The notes under the pieces: model-generated
Seen by the model: the letters and a program-made list of their open reading frames with translations, nothing else
The model's database searches: none
What the model was told of the DNA's origin: nothing
Position numbers and translations under genes: made by a program
NCBI RefSeq assembly: GCF_002259705.1
Contig: NZ_MWWT01000008.1
Location: 177,808-241,807 of the forward strand
Direction of reading: 5' to 3'
Source: Alloscardovia macacae
GTDB taxonomy: Bacteria > Actinomycetota > Actinomycetes > Actinomycetales > Bifidobacteriaceae
DNA: 64,000 nt
Shown: positions 18,081 through 27,300 of the stretch, in pieces
Layout of the letters: every line of letters begins with the position of its first letter
Position numbering within the stretch: the first letter of the stretch is position 1

Positions 18081-18443
18081 CTAAAAGTGATTATTAATAG
18101 ATTGTCGCCATGCATAGAGCGCTACAGCCACAAGCAAAAGACCAGTTACCCCCGTATAAACAGACCATACAATATATTTCCCGTAGAATAAGGAAGTTAC
18201 AGCTCCATAAAATGTCAAAGCTCCATACACGCAAGAAGATAAGAATCCCAGCTTAGGTATTATCTGAAGAAATACCATACTCGAAACCACAAAAGCAAAA
18301 GCTATAGCTAATGTATAAGCCTCTGTCCGAGGAACCCATCTCCACTGCCCCAATTGAGCATATGCTGCAATGCCTATACTCATTAGCTTGAGTGAGAGAA
18401 CAATATATATGTATGTTAACATTGATACGTGTCGAATTTTCAT
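18081..18443 (-). CDS. Small four-helix membrane protein of the TOMM cluster
   Basis: I do not recognise this 120-residue protein. It has four hydrophobic segments at about residues 8-28, 40-60, 66-86 and 92-112, with short loops and a basic start (MKIRHVSM). A strong GAGGAGG site precedes the ATG. It sits between the YcaO and SagC-like genes, where streptolysin-type operons often carry poorly conserved membrane proteins; immunity or export support are guesses. No cysteine cluster or signal peptidase site suggests that it is itself a precursor. Confidence 0.7.
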   Translation of the reverse strand: MKIRHVSMLTYIYIVLSLKLMSIGIAAYAQLGQWRWVPRTEAYTLAIAFAFVVSSMVFLQIIPKLGFLSSCVYGALTFYGAVTSLFYGKYIVWSVYTGVTGLLLVAVALYAWRQSINNHF

Positions 18444-18452
18444 TTCGCCTCC

Positions 18453-19955
18453 TCATGGGTATGGTAATGGGTTTGTTTCTAAGTCATCAAAAGACAAATC
18501 ATATTCTGATTCGCCCATTTTTCGGCGAAAGATTGAATACCGTTCATGGCCAAGCATTTGCATATTCGGCGGAAACGCAGGCACAAGTTCAGGAATGAAC
18601 ACTTTTGTCAAAGCAATACTCTCGAAATTAATCGGCGTTAAATCGAATGCGATAGGAGTCAGATTCGATGTACGGCAAATCTCTAGAGCTGCTTCAAACT
18701 CATCAAGCTCTGAAAGCTCAGTAGGTAATTCGCTCAGCATCACTTCCGGTATTTCCGAATCTCGTAAATACCAATCTAGTTTCTTTTGATTATCTGAATA
18801 TCCGTAGAACGGCACCACTTGAATAAAATTATCGAAATCATCATTGTCGGCTTCTTTGTGGATTCCGAATAATCTATTAAAACCATGTACGAGTCTCCAG
18901 TTAGGCGCTATCAGGGGGATACGCACCATTCTTTCAGACTGTACAAGCTCAGCAATTGCGCTTCTTATTGCCTGCTCAGGAGTTACCCCTACTCCACCAC
19001 CTGCCAGATAACAATACTCGTCCAAATCCTTCTCTACAGAAATAGCGGTAACAACAGTCACACCTTTGCAATCAGTTCTATGCGCATAAAAAGTAATATC
19101 AGTTCCTGCACGTTTTGCACTTTCAAGCCATCGTTCAATATCACGATCTCTTAATTTACGATCAAATCGAATAGGCCTAGGTGGAATCTTACAAAACCAG
19201 GAGAGATTCGCTGCATCTCGCTCAATTAATTCAAGAATCCCATGAGCAAGGGAAGCACAAGAATTACGATGAGTTGCCAATCCTCCTGAACTAGATACCC
19301 CTATTCGAGCTTCCCCAGTCTGACGAATGTAAAATAAGTGGATCAGTTGCGATGGAACATAAATCTCATCGCCATTTAACAAGTTAGTTCCTTTAATCCA
19401 TAAAAGCTTAGCGTCTTTTTCCCATACCTCACAAAGAAAATTAGGATTTTTAAACTGCTCCATCGCAAATAACTTCAGTTCGTCTGGCCCTATGAATTTC
19501 TTTCCATCCCTATCTAGATCATTTACAGATGCCCATTCCTCATCATTATTCCTACGCAAATCGAGTGATGAAAATGCTCCAATCATTCGTTCGATTGCTT
19601 CACCTAATGACGATAAGACGGAGTCTTCCATACAAAGACCTTTTCCACCTCCATAAATATCTCGGTCCAATCCAGCTGGCAATGACGGTAACCCCGTAAT
19701 CCGCCGAAGCACATGATCAAGAGACATCGCCGTAGCTGAACCCTGATATCCGTTAAAGCCAATTCCTGGTCGTAAAGACGTAAGCACAGTTTTAATCTCA
19801 CCGAAAGGACTATACGTTTCTAACATATCTTTAACAGAGTCCCACTCATGATTAGTATGTTTACTTTTGAGCCATGGGATATCTCTGTTGTATTCTGTTA
19901 TCAATAAGGAGCTAATCTGACTCTCTTTACCTAAAATGAATGAACTACTACACAT
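18453..19955 (-). CDS. YcaO cyclodehydratase (SagD-like, TOMM biosynthesis)
   Basis: This ATP-dependent enzyme would convert Cys and Ser of the precursor core into thiazolines and oxazolines. In the 500-residue protein the YcaO ATP/Mg motifs are visible: SLGEAIERM (about 116-124), LELIERDAAN (241-250) and AIAELVQSE (333-341). The chain ends in NPLPYP, corresponding to the proline-rich C-terminus (PxPxP) that TOMM YcaOs need for cyclodehydration. A hydrophilic N-terminal part with SLRPGIGFNGYQGSATAMS is also SagD-like. The ATG lies two bases after the ABC permease stop. It is the defining gene of the cluster. Confidence 0.93.
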   Translation of the reverse strand: MCSSSFILGKESQISSLLITEYNRDIPWLKSKHTNHEWDSVKDMLETYSPFGEIKTVLTSLRPGIGFNGYQGSATAMSLDHVLRRITGLPSLPAGLDRDIYGGGKGLCMEDSVLSSLGEAIERMIGAFSSLDLRRNNDEEWASVNDLDRDGKKFIGPDELKLFAMEQFKNPNFLCEVWEKDAKLLWIKGTNLLNGDEIYVPSQLIHLFYIRQTGEARIGVSSSGGLATHRNSCASLAHGILELIERDAANLSWFCKIPPRPIRFDRKLRDRDIERWLESAKRAGTDITFYAHRTDCKGVTVVTAISVEKDLDEYCYLAGGGVGVTPEQAIRSAIAELVQSERMVRIPLIAPNWRLVHGFNRLFGIHKEADNDDFDNFIQVVPFYGYSDNQKKLDWYLRDSEIPEVMLSELPTELSELDEFEAALEICRTSNLTPIAFDLTPINFESIALTKVFIPELVPAFPPNMQMLGHERYSIFRRKMGESEYDLSFDDLETNPLPYP

Positions 19956-19957
19956 AT

Positions 19958-20734
19958 CTAATCCGTTCTACTCCAATTCCTTGTCCCCACAATTGTGAAA
20001 ACGACTGAAACTATTATCATAAATATAATCTTCCAAAAAATTGCTATCGATATTGGCGTACTTGTATACGCATCAACTAGTGCCTCAAACCAAATTTTCA
20101 GAGGATTCCACTCTAGAATCTTCTGTATTATCGAAGGCAATGCTTCTAACGGAGCAGCAGCCCCAGATCCGAAGAACAGCACAAAAAAGATGGTAGCAGT
20201 TAGCACATTAACTGTCCGCTGCCCTAGTCTCAGCGTTCCAAGACAAAAACCCAAACCGCACAAGAATGAGATAAAACACGCGTATAATATAACGAACTGA
20301 AGTGAAAAAAATTCAGCGCGGACCCCATGCTGAAGTTGGACAACAATTATAATTATGCTAGATGCAAGAGTAGTCAGTGTTAACATTGCAAGTACGATAG
20401 CAATCCCAAACGATATTCCCGATAAAGGCAGGACTCTGTATCTCTTATCAACTTGTCGTGATCTCAATTCAGCAATATACGTTGGAAGTCCCATAATGAG
20501 CAAATTAGCTGACACAGTTCCAATTAAACTCGGGAACATCATATCTATAAACTTTACTTGCGTATGCGGTATTATCTCTTCTGCATATGGAACCCCTATG
20601 AACAAATAAATTACAAGAGGAAAAGCTAGAGAGAAAAAGACAGCCATCGGTTCTCTAAAAAGAAGAATAATTTCTTGTTTATACCATATCCAAAGTACTC
20701 TTAACCGTGGTCCATAACCTTGAGTGTCATTCAT
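19958..20734 (-). CDS. ABC-2 type transporter permease (TOMM export)
   Basis: This 258-residue integral membrane protein has six predicted helices and the ABC-2 layout: a cytoplasmic start (RLRVLWIWYKQEIILLFREP), a first helix AVFFSLAFPLVIYLFIG, a middle region with YRVLPLSGISF, and GSGAAAPLEALPSIIQKILEWNPLKIWFEA before the last helix, as in SagH/SagI-type and drug permeases. It probably dimerises or pairs to export the modified peptide. I set the start at 20734, nine bases after GAGGT; a GTG at 20755 overlapping the ATPase stop is the alternative. No second permease gene is present in the cluster. Confidence 0.82.
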   Translation of the reverse strand: MNDTQGYGPRLRVLWIWYKQEIILLFREPMAVFFSLAFPLVIYLFIGVPYAEEIIPHTQVKFIDMMFPSLIGTVSANLLIMGLPTYIAELRSRQVDKRYRVLPLSGISFGIAIVLAMLTLTTLASSIIIIVVQLQHGVRAEFFSLQFVILYACFISFLCGLGFCLGTLRLGQRTVNVLTATIFFVLFFGSGAAAPLEALPSIIQKILEWNPLKIWFEALVDAYTSTPISIAIFWKIIFMIIVSVVFTIVGTRNWSRTD

Positions 20735-20751
20735 CTCCAAATACCTCGATA

Positions 20752-21669
20752 TCACATTTCCATTCCAGTATTTACAGTCAGTACATCTTCAAGTCGAGCC
20801 GAATCCAGAAATACATCAATTACATCAGACTCGTCCCTGATAAGTTCGCATAACTGATTCACTTTTACTTCGTTTCCTATTGCCGTTATAGACATACCAG
20901 ACAACTTATAAGACAAGCCTGATTCCTCAAAAAGCATAATAATTCGTTTACTAGGATTGATGATATTGATCCGCTTATATTCCCCTAATCTTGCAATCAC
21001 ATCCTTCACTCTTCCTTCGAAAGAAATCTTTCCTTCTTTCATAACCATTAATACATCAGCAAACATTTCTGCTTCAGATAAGTTATGCGTAGTAGCAAGA
21101 ATCGCGCTTCCTTCGGACCTCAGACATCGAATAAAATCCCAAATGACAGCTCTACCTTCCGAATCTATTCCAGACGTAGGCTCGTCTAACACGAGAAGAG
21201 CAGGCTTTCCTATAGCTGCGCACAAAATGTCAAGGCGACGACGTTGTCCTCCAGATAAGTTATCAACTATAGTATCGAGATACATATCCACGCCAAGCAT
21301 TTCAGCCATTGGCTCCCAGTCAGCAGGTCTAGCATACAGACACTGTGTAGCTCTAATTACTTCTTTAGTTCTTATCCGAGAAGGAAAAGAAGAAGACTGT
21401 AATTGTACTCCTGTATATAGTCTATGTGTTCCGCCAGGTACCACTGAAGAATCTAAAATTGTCGCTTTTCCACTGGTCATAGAGCGCAATCCAACAAGCA
21501 TCTCCAGCATCGTAGTTTTACCAGACCCATTTGGTCCAACTATTATAGTCGTAGTACCCGAATAAAGATTAAACGAAACACCATCTACTACTTTAATACC
21601 AGAGTAAACTTTAACCCCGTTTGACATTGAAGCAATTAGTCCATCGCTTCTCATTTTCTCTTTAACCAT
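20752..21669 (-). CDS. ABC transporter ATP-binding protein (TOMM export)
   Basis: The 305-residue ATPase has all nucleotide-binding motifs: Walker A GPNGSGKTT (about 47-55), Q-loop VQLQSSSFP, signature LSGGQRRRL, Walker B LLVLDEPTSGID and the H-loop TTHNLSEAE. A roughly 90-residue C-terminal extension follows, as in SagG/CcmA-like exporters. It would power the adjacent permease. It is the first gene after the precursor and the hairpin, 81 bases downstream of the precursor stop. The ribosome binding site at 21669 is weak; an ATG at 21654 behind AAAGAG is an alternative start. Confidence 0.88.
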   Translation of the reverse strand: MVKEKMRSDGLIASMSNGVKVYSGIKVVDGVSFNLYSGTTTIIVGPNGSGKTTMLEMLVGLRSMTSGKATILDSSVVPGGTHRLYTGVQLQSSSFPSRIRTKEVIRATQCLYARPADWEPMAEMLGVDMYLDTIVDNLSGGQRRRLDILCAAIGKPALLVLDEPTSGIDSEGRAVIWDFIRCLRSEGSAILATTHNLSEAEMFADVLMVMKEGKISFEGRVKDVIARLGEYKRINIINPSKRIIMLFEESGLSYKLSGMSITAIGNEVKVNQLCELIRDESDVIDVFLDSARLEDVLTVNTGMEM

Positions 21670-21708
21670 AGTCCGTACATTTCATCTTCGAGATATACAT
21701 TTTAAAAT

Positions 21709-21748
21709 GGTTAATGGTAGCACTAAGTACAAAGCACTACCATCAACC
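21709..21748 (-). terminator. Hairpin between the TOMM precursor and its biosynthetic genes
   Basis: As RNA, GGUUGAUGGUAGUGC pairs along all 15 positions (four G-U pairs) with GUGCUACCAUUAACC around a 10-base loop, then AUUUUAAAAUG. It starts two bases after the precursor stop. It may act as a leaky terminator or RNA-stabilising element that makes precursor mRNA exceed enzyme mRNA; a terminator after sagA plays this part in streptococci. Confidence 0.75.
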
Positions 21749-21750
21749 AA

Positions 21751-21867
21751 TCACAAATTAAATATATTAATCCAGCACCAACAACAGCACGAACAACACC
21801 AACCGCCCGGCGCCACAGCCGACGTTGCTGCAAAATGTTTCTCCTCTGCAATGGATATACTCTCCAT
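21751..21867 (-). CDS. SagA-like TOMM precursor peptide (streptolysin S-type, 38 residues)
   Basis: This small gene starts at ATG 21867, six bases after AAAGGAG, and ends in TGA. The leader is MESISIAEEKHFAATS followed by AVAPGG; VAPGG is also the end of the streptolysin S leader. The core is WCCSCCCWCWINIFNL: six Cys and one Ser that could be cyclised, three Trp and a hydrophobic tail without Cys. The core is shorter than SagA's and has Trp in place of its Thr/Ser/Gly-rich tail. It lies at the head of the cluster in the same orientation, followed by a hairpin and the exporter, YcaO, SagC-like and SagB genes. The product would be a heavily thiazole-containing toxin or bacteriocin; target and activity are unknown. 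Confidence 0.92.
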   Translation of the reverse strand: MESISIAEEKHFAATSAVAPGGWCCSCCCWCWINIFNL

Positions 21868-22060
21868 GGGAGGCTCCTTTCTCAAGAAGCAACGTAGTTC
21901 ACATTAAACTACACCATCAGTATATATCAAAAGTCAAAGAACACAAAATCTTACTGATTTTCTAATCATGTGCAGTCTATCATTCGGTCTTATTCCATTA
22001 AACACACTCATCGTATGATTTCGCATCTGTCCAGTACCCCTCACATGGCAGAATAGAAGC
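21868..22060. promoter_or_regulatory. Divergent promoter region, TOMM operon and purT
   Basis: On the minus strand an extended -10-like TGATATATACT lies at about 21919-21929, with TTGACT-like sequence just upstream, roughly 55 bases from the precursor ATG. On the plus strand TATGAT (about 22013-22018), with TATTCC 17 bases before it, could serve purT. The right-hand GC switch of the AT-rich block falls within this gap. Confidence 0.4.
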
Positions 22061-23329
22061 ATGACTACACAGCCAGTTTCCGCGCATCTCGGCGCCCCCT
22101 ACTCCACCTTACGCGAAGACTCCACCCGTATTATGCTCCTGGGCTCAGGAGAGCTCGGAAAAGAGATAGCTCTCGAAGCTATGCGGCTCGGTGCGTATGT
22201 CATCGCCGTAGACTCCTACGAGCATGCTCCGGCACATCATGTAGCACACGAATTCCACGTCATCGACATGAGTCACGAGGAGACTCTGTCCGCTCTTATT
22301 CGCGAAGTGCAGCCAGATATCATCGTTCCTGAAGTGGAAGCTATAGCGACTTCTGCCCTCACTGCAGCTCAGCGCGACCAGCACATTCAGGTGGTTCCGA
22401 GCGTATCCATCGCGCAGATTTGCATGAATCGCGAGGCTCTGCGCGTTACTGCCGCCGAAAAGTGCGGCGTTCCTACTACGCCGTACCGTTTCGCGCAGTC
22501 AGAAGAAGAACTGCTCGACGGCGCACTCGAGGTAGGATTCCCGTGCGTCATTAAGCCTATTCTCTCCTCGTCTGGTCACGGCCAGTCTGTGGCACACAGC
22601 CCCGAAGACATTCCAGCATCGTGGCGTCACGCACAGGAAGACCGCCGCACGGCAGGAGACGGCACAGTCTCCCGGGTTATCGTGGAAGCTTTCGCGCCAC
22701 TGGATTATGAGCTCACCATTCTCACCGTCTCGTCCAGCGCTGGCGTGGTCACCTGCCCGCCGGTAGGCCATGTGCAGAAGGATGGAGACTACCGAGAGTC
22801 CTGGCAGCCAGCCGTTATAAAACAGAGCACGCTTGAGGAAGCACAGCGCGTGGCGCGCGCGGTAGTCGAGCAGCTCGTCGCAGATGCTCAGGCTGTGGGC
22901 GAAAAAGGCTGGGGCGTCTTCGGCGTGGAGATCTTCGTCCTCACGGATGGCCGTGTCCTCTTTAATGAGGTCTCTCCTCGTCCGCATGATACAGGCATGG
23001 TCACCATGATTTCGCAGAATCTCAGCGAGTTTGCTCTCCACGCCCGCGCCATCCTCGGCATTCCGGTCCATGCGAACGACGTGACACTGCGTGATGCCTC
23101 ACGCGCCTACGCCAGCCGCGCTGTAGTCGTGGAAGGAGAAGGAGAAGTGATTTTCTCGAATCTTCCGGAAGCACTCAGCACTCCAGGCACTGACCTGCGT
23201 CTCTTCGGAAAACCAGAAGTGCATGGTCACCGCCGCATGGCTGTCCTCCTCGCGAGCGCGGAGAGTGCGGATGAGGCTCGCGAGAGTACGGCACATATGC
23301 TCGAGACGCTGAACATTCAGGTCCGCTAG
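22061..23329 (+). CDS. purT: Formate-dependent phosphoribosylglycinamide formyltransferase
   Basis: PurT makes formyl-GAR from GAR, formate and ATP, the folate-independent version of step three of purine synthesis. The 422-residue ATP-grasp protein aligns by eye with E. coli PurT: RIMLLGSGELGKEIALEAMRLG, a loop with VPEVEAIAT, FPCVIKPILSSSGHGQS, the stretch PPVGHVQKDGDYRESWQP and VSPRPHDTGMVTMISQ. The N-terminus also corresponds, supporting the ATG at 22061 despite a weak site. It is the first gene of the purine block; no purN is seen in the window. Confidence 0.95.
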   Translation: MTTQPVSAHLGAPYSTLREDSTRIMLLGSGELGKEIALEAMRLGAYVIAVDSYEHAPAHHVAHEFHVIDMSHEETLSALIREVQPDIIVPEVEAIATSALTAAQRDQHIQVVPSVSIAQICMNREALRVTAAEKCGVPTTPYRFAQSEEELLDGALEVGFPCVIKPILSSSGHGQSVAHSPEDIPASWRHAQEDRRTAGDGTVSRVIVEAFAPLDYELTILTVSSSAGVVTCPPVGHVQKDGDYRESWQPAVIKQSTLEEAQRVARAVVEQLVADAQAVGEKGWGVFGVEIFVLTDGRVLFNEVSPRPHDTGMVTMISQNLSEFALHARAILGIPVHANDVTLRDASRAYASRAVVVEGEGEVIFSNLPEALSTPGTDLRLFGKPEVHGHRRMAVLLASAESADEARESTAHMLETLNIQVR

Positions 23330-23335
23330 AGCGCG

Positions 23336-23403
23336 GCACGAGCAGAGGCTGCTTGTACCGTGGACTGAGTAGTCTAGACAGTACTACAGCGCACTGCTCG
23401 TGC
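23336..23403 (+). promoter_or_regulatory. Structured element between purT and purC
   Basis: Perfect 10-bp arms GCACGAGCAG (23336-23345) and CTGCTCGTGC (23394-23403) enclose a loop that itself contains complementary pieces (TAGTCTAGACAGTACTA). It follows purT directly, without a T run, so it may be a terminator, an RNA-processing site or a regulatory leader for purC. It does not resemble the purine riboswitch core. Confidence 0.45.
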
Positions 23404-23484
23404 ATCACCCAGGGTGTCTTTCGCGTCGCCTTATGACGGCTGAAAGATTCCCGAAAATTGCATCCCGCAAGAAAGGCCGTCTCC

Positions 23485-24234
23485 ATGGAAAAGCGCGAAA
23501 AACTCTATGAAGGTAAGGCGAAAAAGCTCTACGCTACAGACCATCCGGACGTACTCTGGGTCGAGTACATGAACCAGGCCACAGCTGGAAACGGCGCGAA
23601 AAAGGAGCAAATAGACGGTAAAGGGCGGCTGAATAACCGCATCACGTCTGTCATCTTCGAGGAGCTGCGCTACCGCGGCATCGCCAGCCATTTCCTGAAG
23701 CAGATCAGCGAGACGGAACAGCTGAACCGTCACCTGACCATGTTCCCTCTCGAGATCATCGCGCGGAACATCGCAGCCGGCTCGTTCGCGAAGCGTTACG
23801 GCATGGAGGAAGGAACGGTGCTGAGCCGTCCCGTCGTCGAGTTCTGCCTGAAGAATGACGCTCTGGGAGATCCGTTCATTAACACGGATGACGCTATAGC
23901 GCTCGGCATCGCGACTCCAGACCAGCTCGACATCATCCGCGCGAAGGCTCGCGAAGTAAACCACGCGCTCACCGCCATGTTCGCGGATATAAATGTCACT
24001 CTCGTGGACTTTAAGATAGAGATGGGCGTCACCTCAGACGGAACCATCCTGCTTGCTGACGAAGTCACGCCAGATACCTGCCGTCTGTGGGATAAGGCGA
24101 AGACGAGTGCCGGGCACATCGAGCGCCTCGATAAGGATATCTTCCGAAAAGATCTCGGAAGCATCATCCCAGCGTATGAGGAGATCCTCGAGCGCCTCGA
24201 GAAGCTGAACGCTGCTCACCAGTTCACCGAATAA
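23485..24234 (+). CDS. purC: SAICAR synthase
   Basis: It joins aspartate to CAIR to give SAICAR. The 249-residue protein has the family start [17 protein letters not shown], the signature [19 protein letters not shown] and [25 protein letters not shown]. The start is ATG 23485 behind AAAGG; an upstream TTG in frame is rejected for lack of homology. It is followed by an intrinsic terminator before purL, so purL likely has its own promoter or depends on readthrough. Confidence 0.95.
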   Translation: MEKREKLYEGKAKKLYATDHPDVLWVEYMNQATAGNGAKKEQIDGKGRLNNRITSVIFEELRYRGIASHFLKQISETEQLNRHLTMFPLEIIARNIAAGSFAKRYGMEEGTVLSRPVVEFCLKNDALGDPFINTDDAIALGIATPDQLDIIRAKAREVNHALTAMFADINVTLVDFKIEMGVTSDGTILLADEVTPDTCRLWDKAKTSAGHIERLDKDIFRKDLGSIIPAYEEILERLEKLNAAHQFTE

Positions 24235-24242
24235 TGCATGAT

Positions 24243-24277
24243 GCCGGCCACTGTATACCAGTGCGCCGGCTTATTTT
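24243..24277 (+). terminator. Terminator after purC
   Basis: GCCGG-C-CACTG / CAGTG-CG-CCGGC stem with a 5-base loop, then TTATTTTTTG. It starts eight bases after the purC stop. Confidence 0.85.
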
Positions 24278-24371
24278 TTGCCCCTGTATCGGCTTACGTC
24301 ACCCCACAGACGTCCCCGCCCCCACTCCTCGCCCACCCCATCCGAGAAAATTACAGAAGAAAAGGACTGCC

Positions 24372-27300
24372 ATGGTATACCGCGTTCTCGTCGAAAAGAA
24401 GCCAGGATACGACGTCCACGAGCAGCAGCTGCTCAGCGAGCTCACTCACATCCTCGGCGTCACGAGCCTTACAGCTCTGCGCGTGTTCAAGCGTTATGAC
24501 GTCGAAGGCATCTCTCAGGAGCTCTTCGAGACGACCATCTCCACTGTTTTCAGTGAGCCTCAGGTAGACCGTACGTATCCAGAGCTGCCTACCGAGGTGA
24601 CAGAGGGTGAACGCGCAGCGCGCGCGCTCTTCGCTGTAGAGTACCTGCCTGGCCAGTTCGACCAGCGCGCAGCCTCGGCCAGCGAGTGCATTCAGCTCAT
24701 TAGTCAGGGCGAGCGCCCGGCGGTGCGTTCCTCCACCGTGTATGCACTCTATGGAGACGACCTCACAGAAGCAGACATCGACGCCATCCGTTCCTACGTC
24801 ATTAATCCTGTGGAAGCGCGCGAAGCTAGCCTTTCTCGCCCTGAGACTCTCACCCAGCGCATCCCTGAGCCTGAACCTGTAGAAGTCATTACTGGCTTCC
24901 GTCGTTTTAGTGATGAGCAGCTCAGCGCTTTCATCGCGGAGCGCGGACTCGCTATGGACCTCGCAGACATCCAGTTCTGCCAGACGTACTTCACGCGCAC
25001 CGAGCAGCGTGACCCGACCATCACAGAAATCCGCGTCATCGACACGTACTGGTCGGATCACTGCCGCCATACCACGTTTAATACCGAACTCGACGACGTG
25101 CAGATAGATGACGAGACTGTACTGGAGGCCTTCGAAAAGTACCTGGCCATGCGCCACGAGCTGGGGCGTGATGCGAAGCCAGTCTCTCTCATGGATATGG
25201 GCACGCTCGGTGGGCGTTATCTGAAAGCGAAGGGCATCCTGAAGAACCTCGACGAGTCCGAGGAGATAAACGCTTGCACCGTAAAGGTGACCGTGGATGT
25301 GGACGGCGAAGAGCGCGACTGGCTCTTCCTCTTTAAGAACGAGACGCATAACCATCCTACGGAGATCGAGCCATTCGGCGGAGCAGCCACCTGCGTGGGT
25401 GGCGCCATCCGCGACCCACTCTCGGGACGCTCGTACGTATACCAGGCCATGCGCGTCACGGGTGCGAGTGACCCGCGCGTGCCAGTGTCTGAGACTCTGG
25501 AAGGAAAGCTTCCTCAGCGTAAGATAGTCACCACGGCAGCTGCGGGATATTCCTCGTATGGGAACCAGATAGGCCTGGCCACCGGTCAGGTCCACGAGCT
25601 GTACCATCCAGGATATGTGGCCAAGCGCATGGAGATAGGTGCCGTGGTGGGTGCTGCTCCTCAGGAGAATGTGCGCCGCGAGGTTCCTTCACCAGGAGAC
25701 GTGGTCGTCCTGCTCGGTGGCCGCACGGGCCGCGACGGCATCGGTGGCGCGACGGGCTCGTCGAAGTCACATAACGTCGAGTCCATCGAAAAGGATGGCG
25801 CTGAAGTCCAGAAGGGTAATGCTCCTGTGGAGCGTAAGCTTCAGCGTCTCTTCCGCCGCACAGATGCGTGCCGTCTCATCAAGCGCTGTAATGATTTCGG
25901 CGCAGGCGGCGTGTCTGTGGCCATCGGTGAGCTGGCAGACGGCGTGCGTGTGGACTTGAACGAGGTTCCGAAGAAGTACGAGGGCCTCGACGGTACAGAG
26001 CTGGCCATCTCGGAGAGCCAGGAGCGCATGGCTGCAGTCCTCGCGGCTGAGGACGTGGACGAGTTCCTCGGCTACGCGCGCGAGGAGAATCTCGAAGCGG
26101 TTCCTGTGGCGCGCATTACTGAGGACGCACGCATGGTCATGGAGTGGAACGGCGAGGCTATCGTGGACCTCAGCCGTGAGTTCCTCGCCTCGAATGGCGC
26201 AGCGAAGCATCAGAACGTGCATGTTCTGTCTGCTCAGGCGGTCCGCGAGCCGTGGGCGAAGGACGCCGAGTCCTCGCACACGTCCTCGGGCTCCTCCTCC
26301 CTCAGCGCGTCTCTCGCCGAGCGCTTCACTCGCCTGGTGAGCGACCTGAACGTCGCGTCGAATAAGGGACTCTCGGAGCGTTTCGACTCGACCATCGGCG
26401 CCGGCACGGTGCTCATGCCGTTCGGCGGCGCGCATCAGCTCACTCCATCGAGCGCTATGGTGGCGAAGTTCCCGGTCGATGGCGAGACGACGACGGCTTC
26501 TGCCATGGCGTGGGGCTTTAATCCGTTCATCATGGAGAAGAACCAGTATACGGGCGCGTATCTGTCCGTCGTCGAGTCCGTGGCGAAGCTCGTGTCCGCT
26601 GGTTTTACCCGCGAGAAGGCGTACCTGAGCTTCCAGGAGTACTTCGAGAAGCTGCGCGACGAGCCTGCACGCTGGGGTAAGCCTACTGCCGCTGTCCTCG
26701 GCGCGCTCATGGCACAGGTGGACCTCGGCATCGCGGCCATCGGCGGTAAGGATTCGATGAGCGGCAGTTTCGAAGACCTCGACGTTCCGCCTACCCTCGT
26801 GAGTTTCGCGGTATCCACCGGCCACGTGGACCGCGCTACCTCGCCGGAGTTTAAGGCCGCCGGGCATCGCGTGGTGCGTCTGCTGCCTCACTATGGCGCG
26901 GACGGCCTGACCCCGGATGCGCGCAGTTTCGCGGCTGCGTCCGCTGCTGTGGAAGACCTCGTAGGCGAGCGCGGCGTTCTGGCTGTATCCACGCCGGGCT
27001 ACAGCGCCACGGCGGGCGCTCTGTTCCTCATGTCTGTGGGCAATTCCTATGGTCTGCGCCTCAGCCCTAGCGTCGAGGTAGACTCCCTCTTCCGCTACGC
27101 GTATGGAAGCTACATCCTCGAGCTGGCCGACGGCGCTAAGGTTCCAGAATCGAATCTGTACACTGTGGAAGAGCTCGGCCAGACCACCGCCGAGTACACC
27201 TTCGCTACTGCAGACGAGAGCGTAGACCTCGCCCAGCTTCAGGAAGCGTGGGAAAGCGGCATGGAGTCCGTCTTCCCGTACCGTACGAAGGGCGAGCGTG

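Noticed and set aside
23330..23484. Purine riboswitch before purC
   Set aside because: The region has a long stem, but I could not find the conserved three-way junction core.
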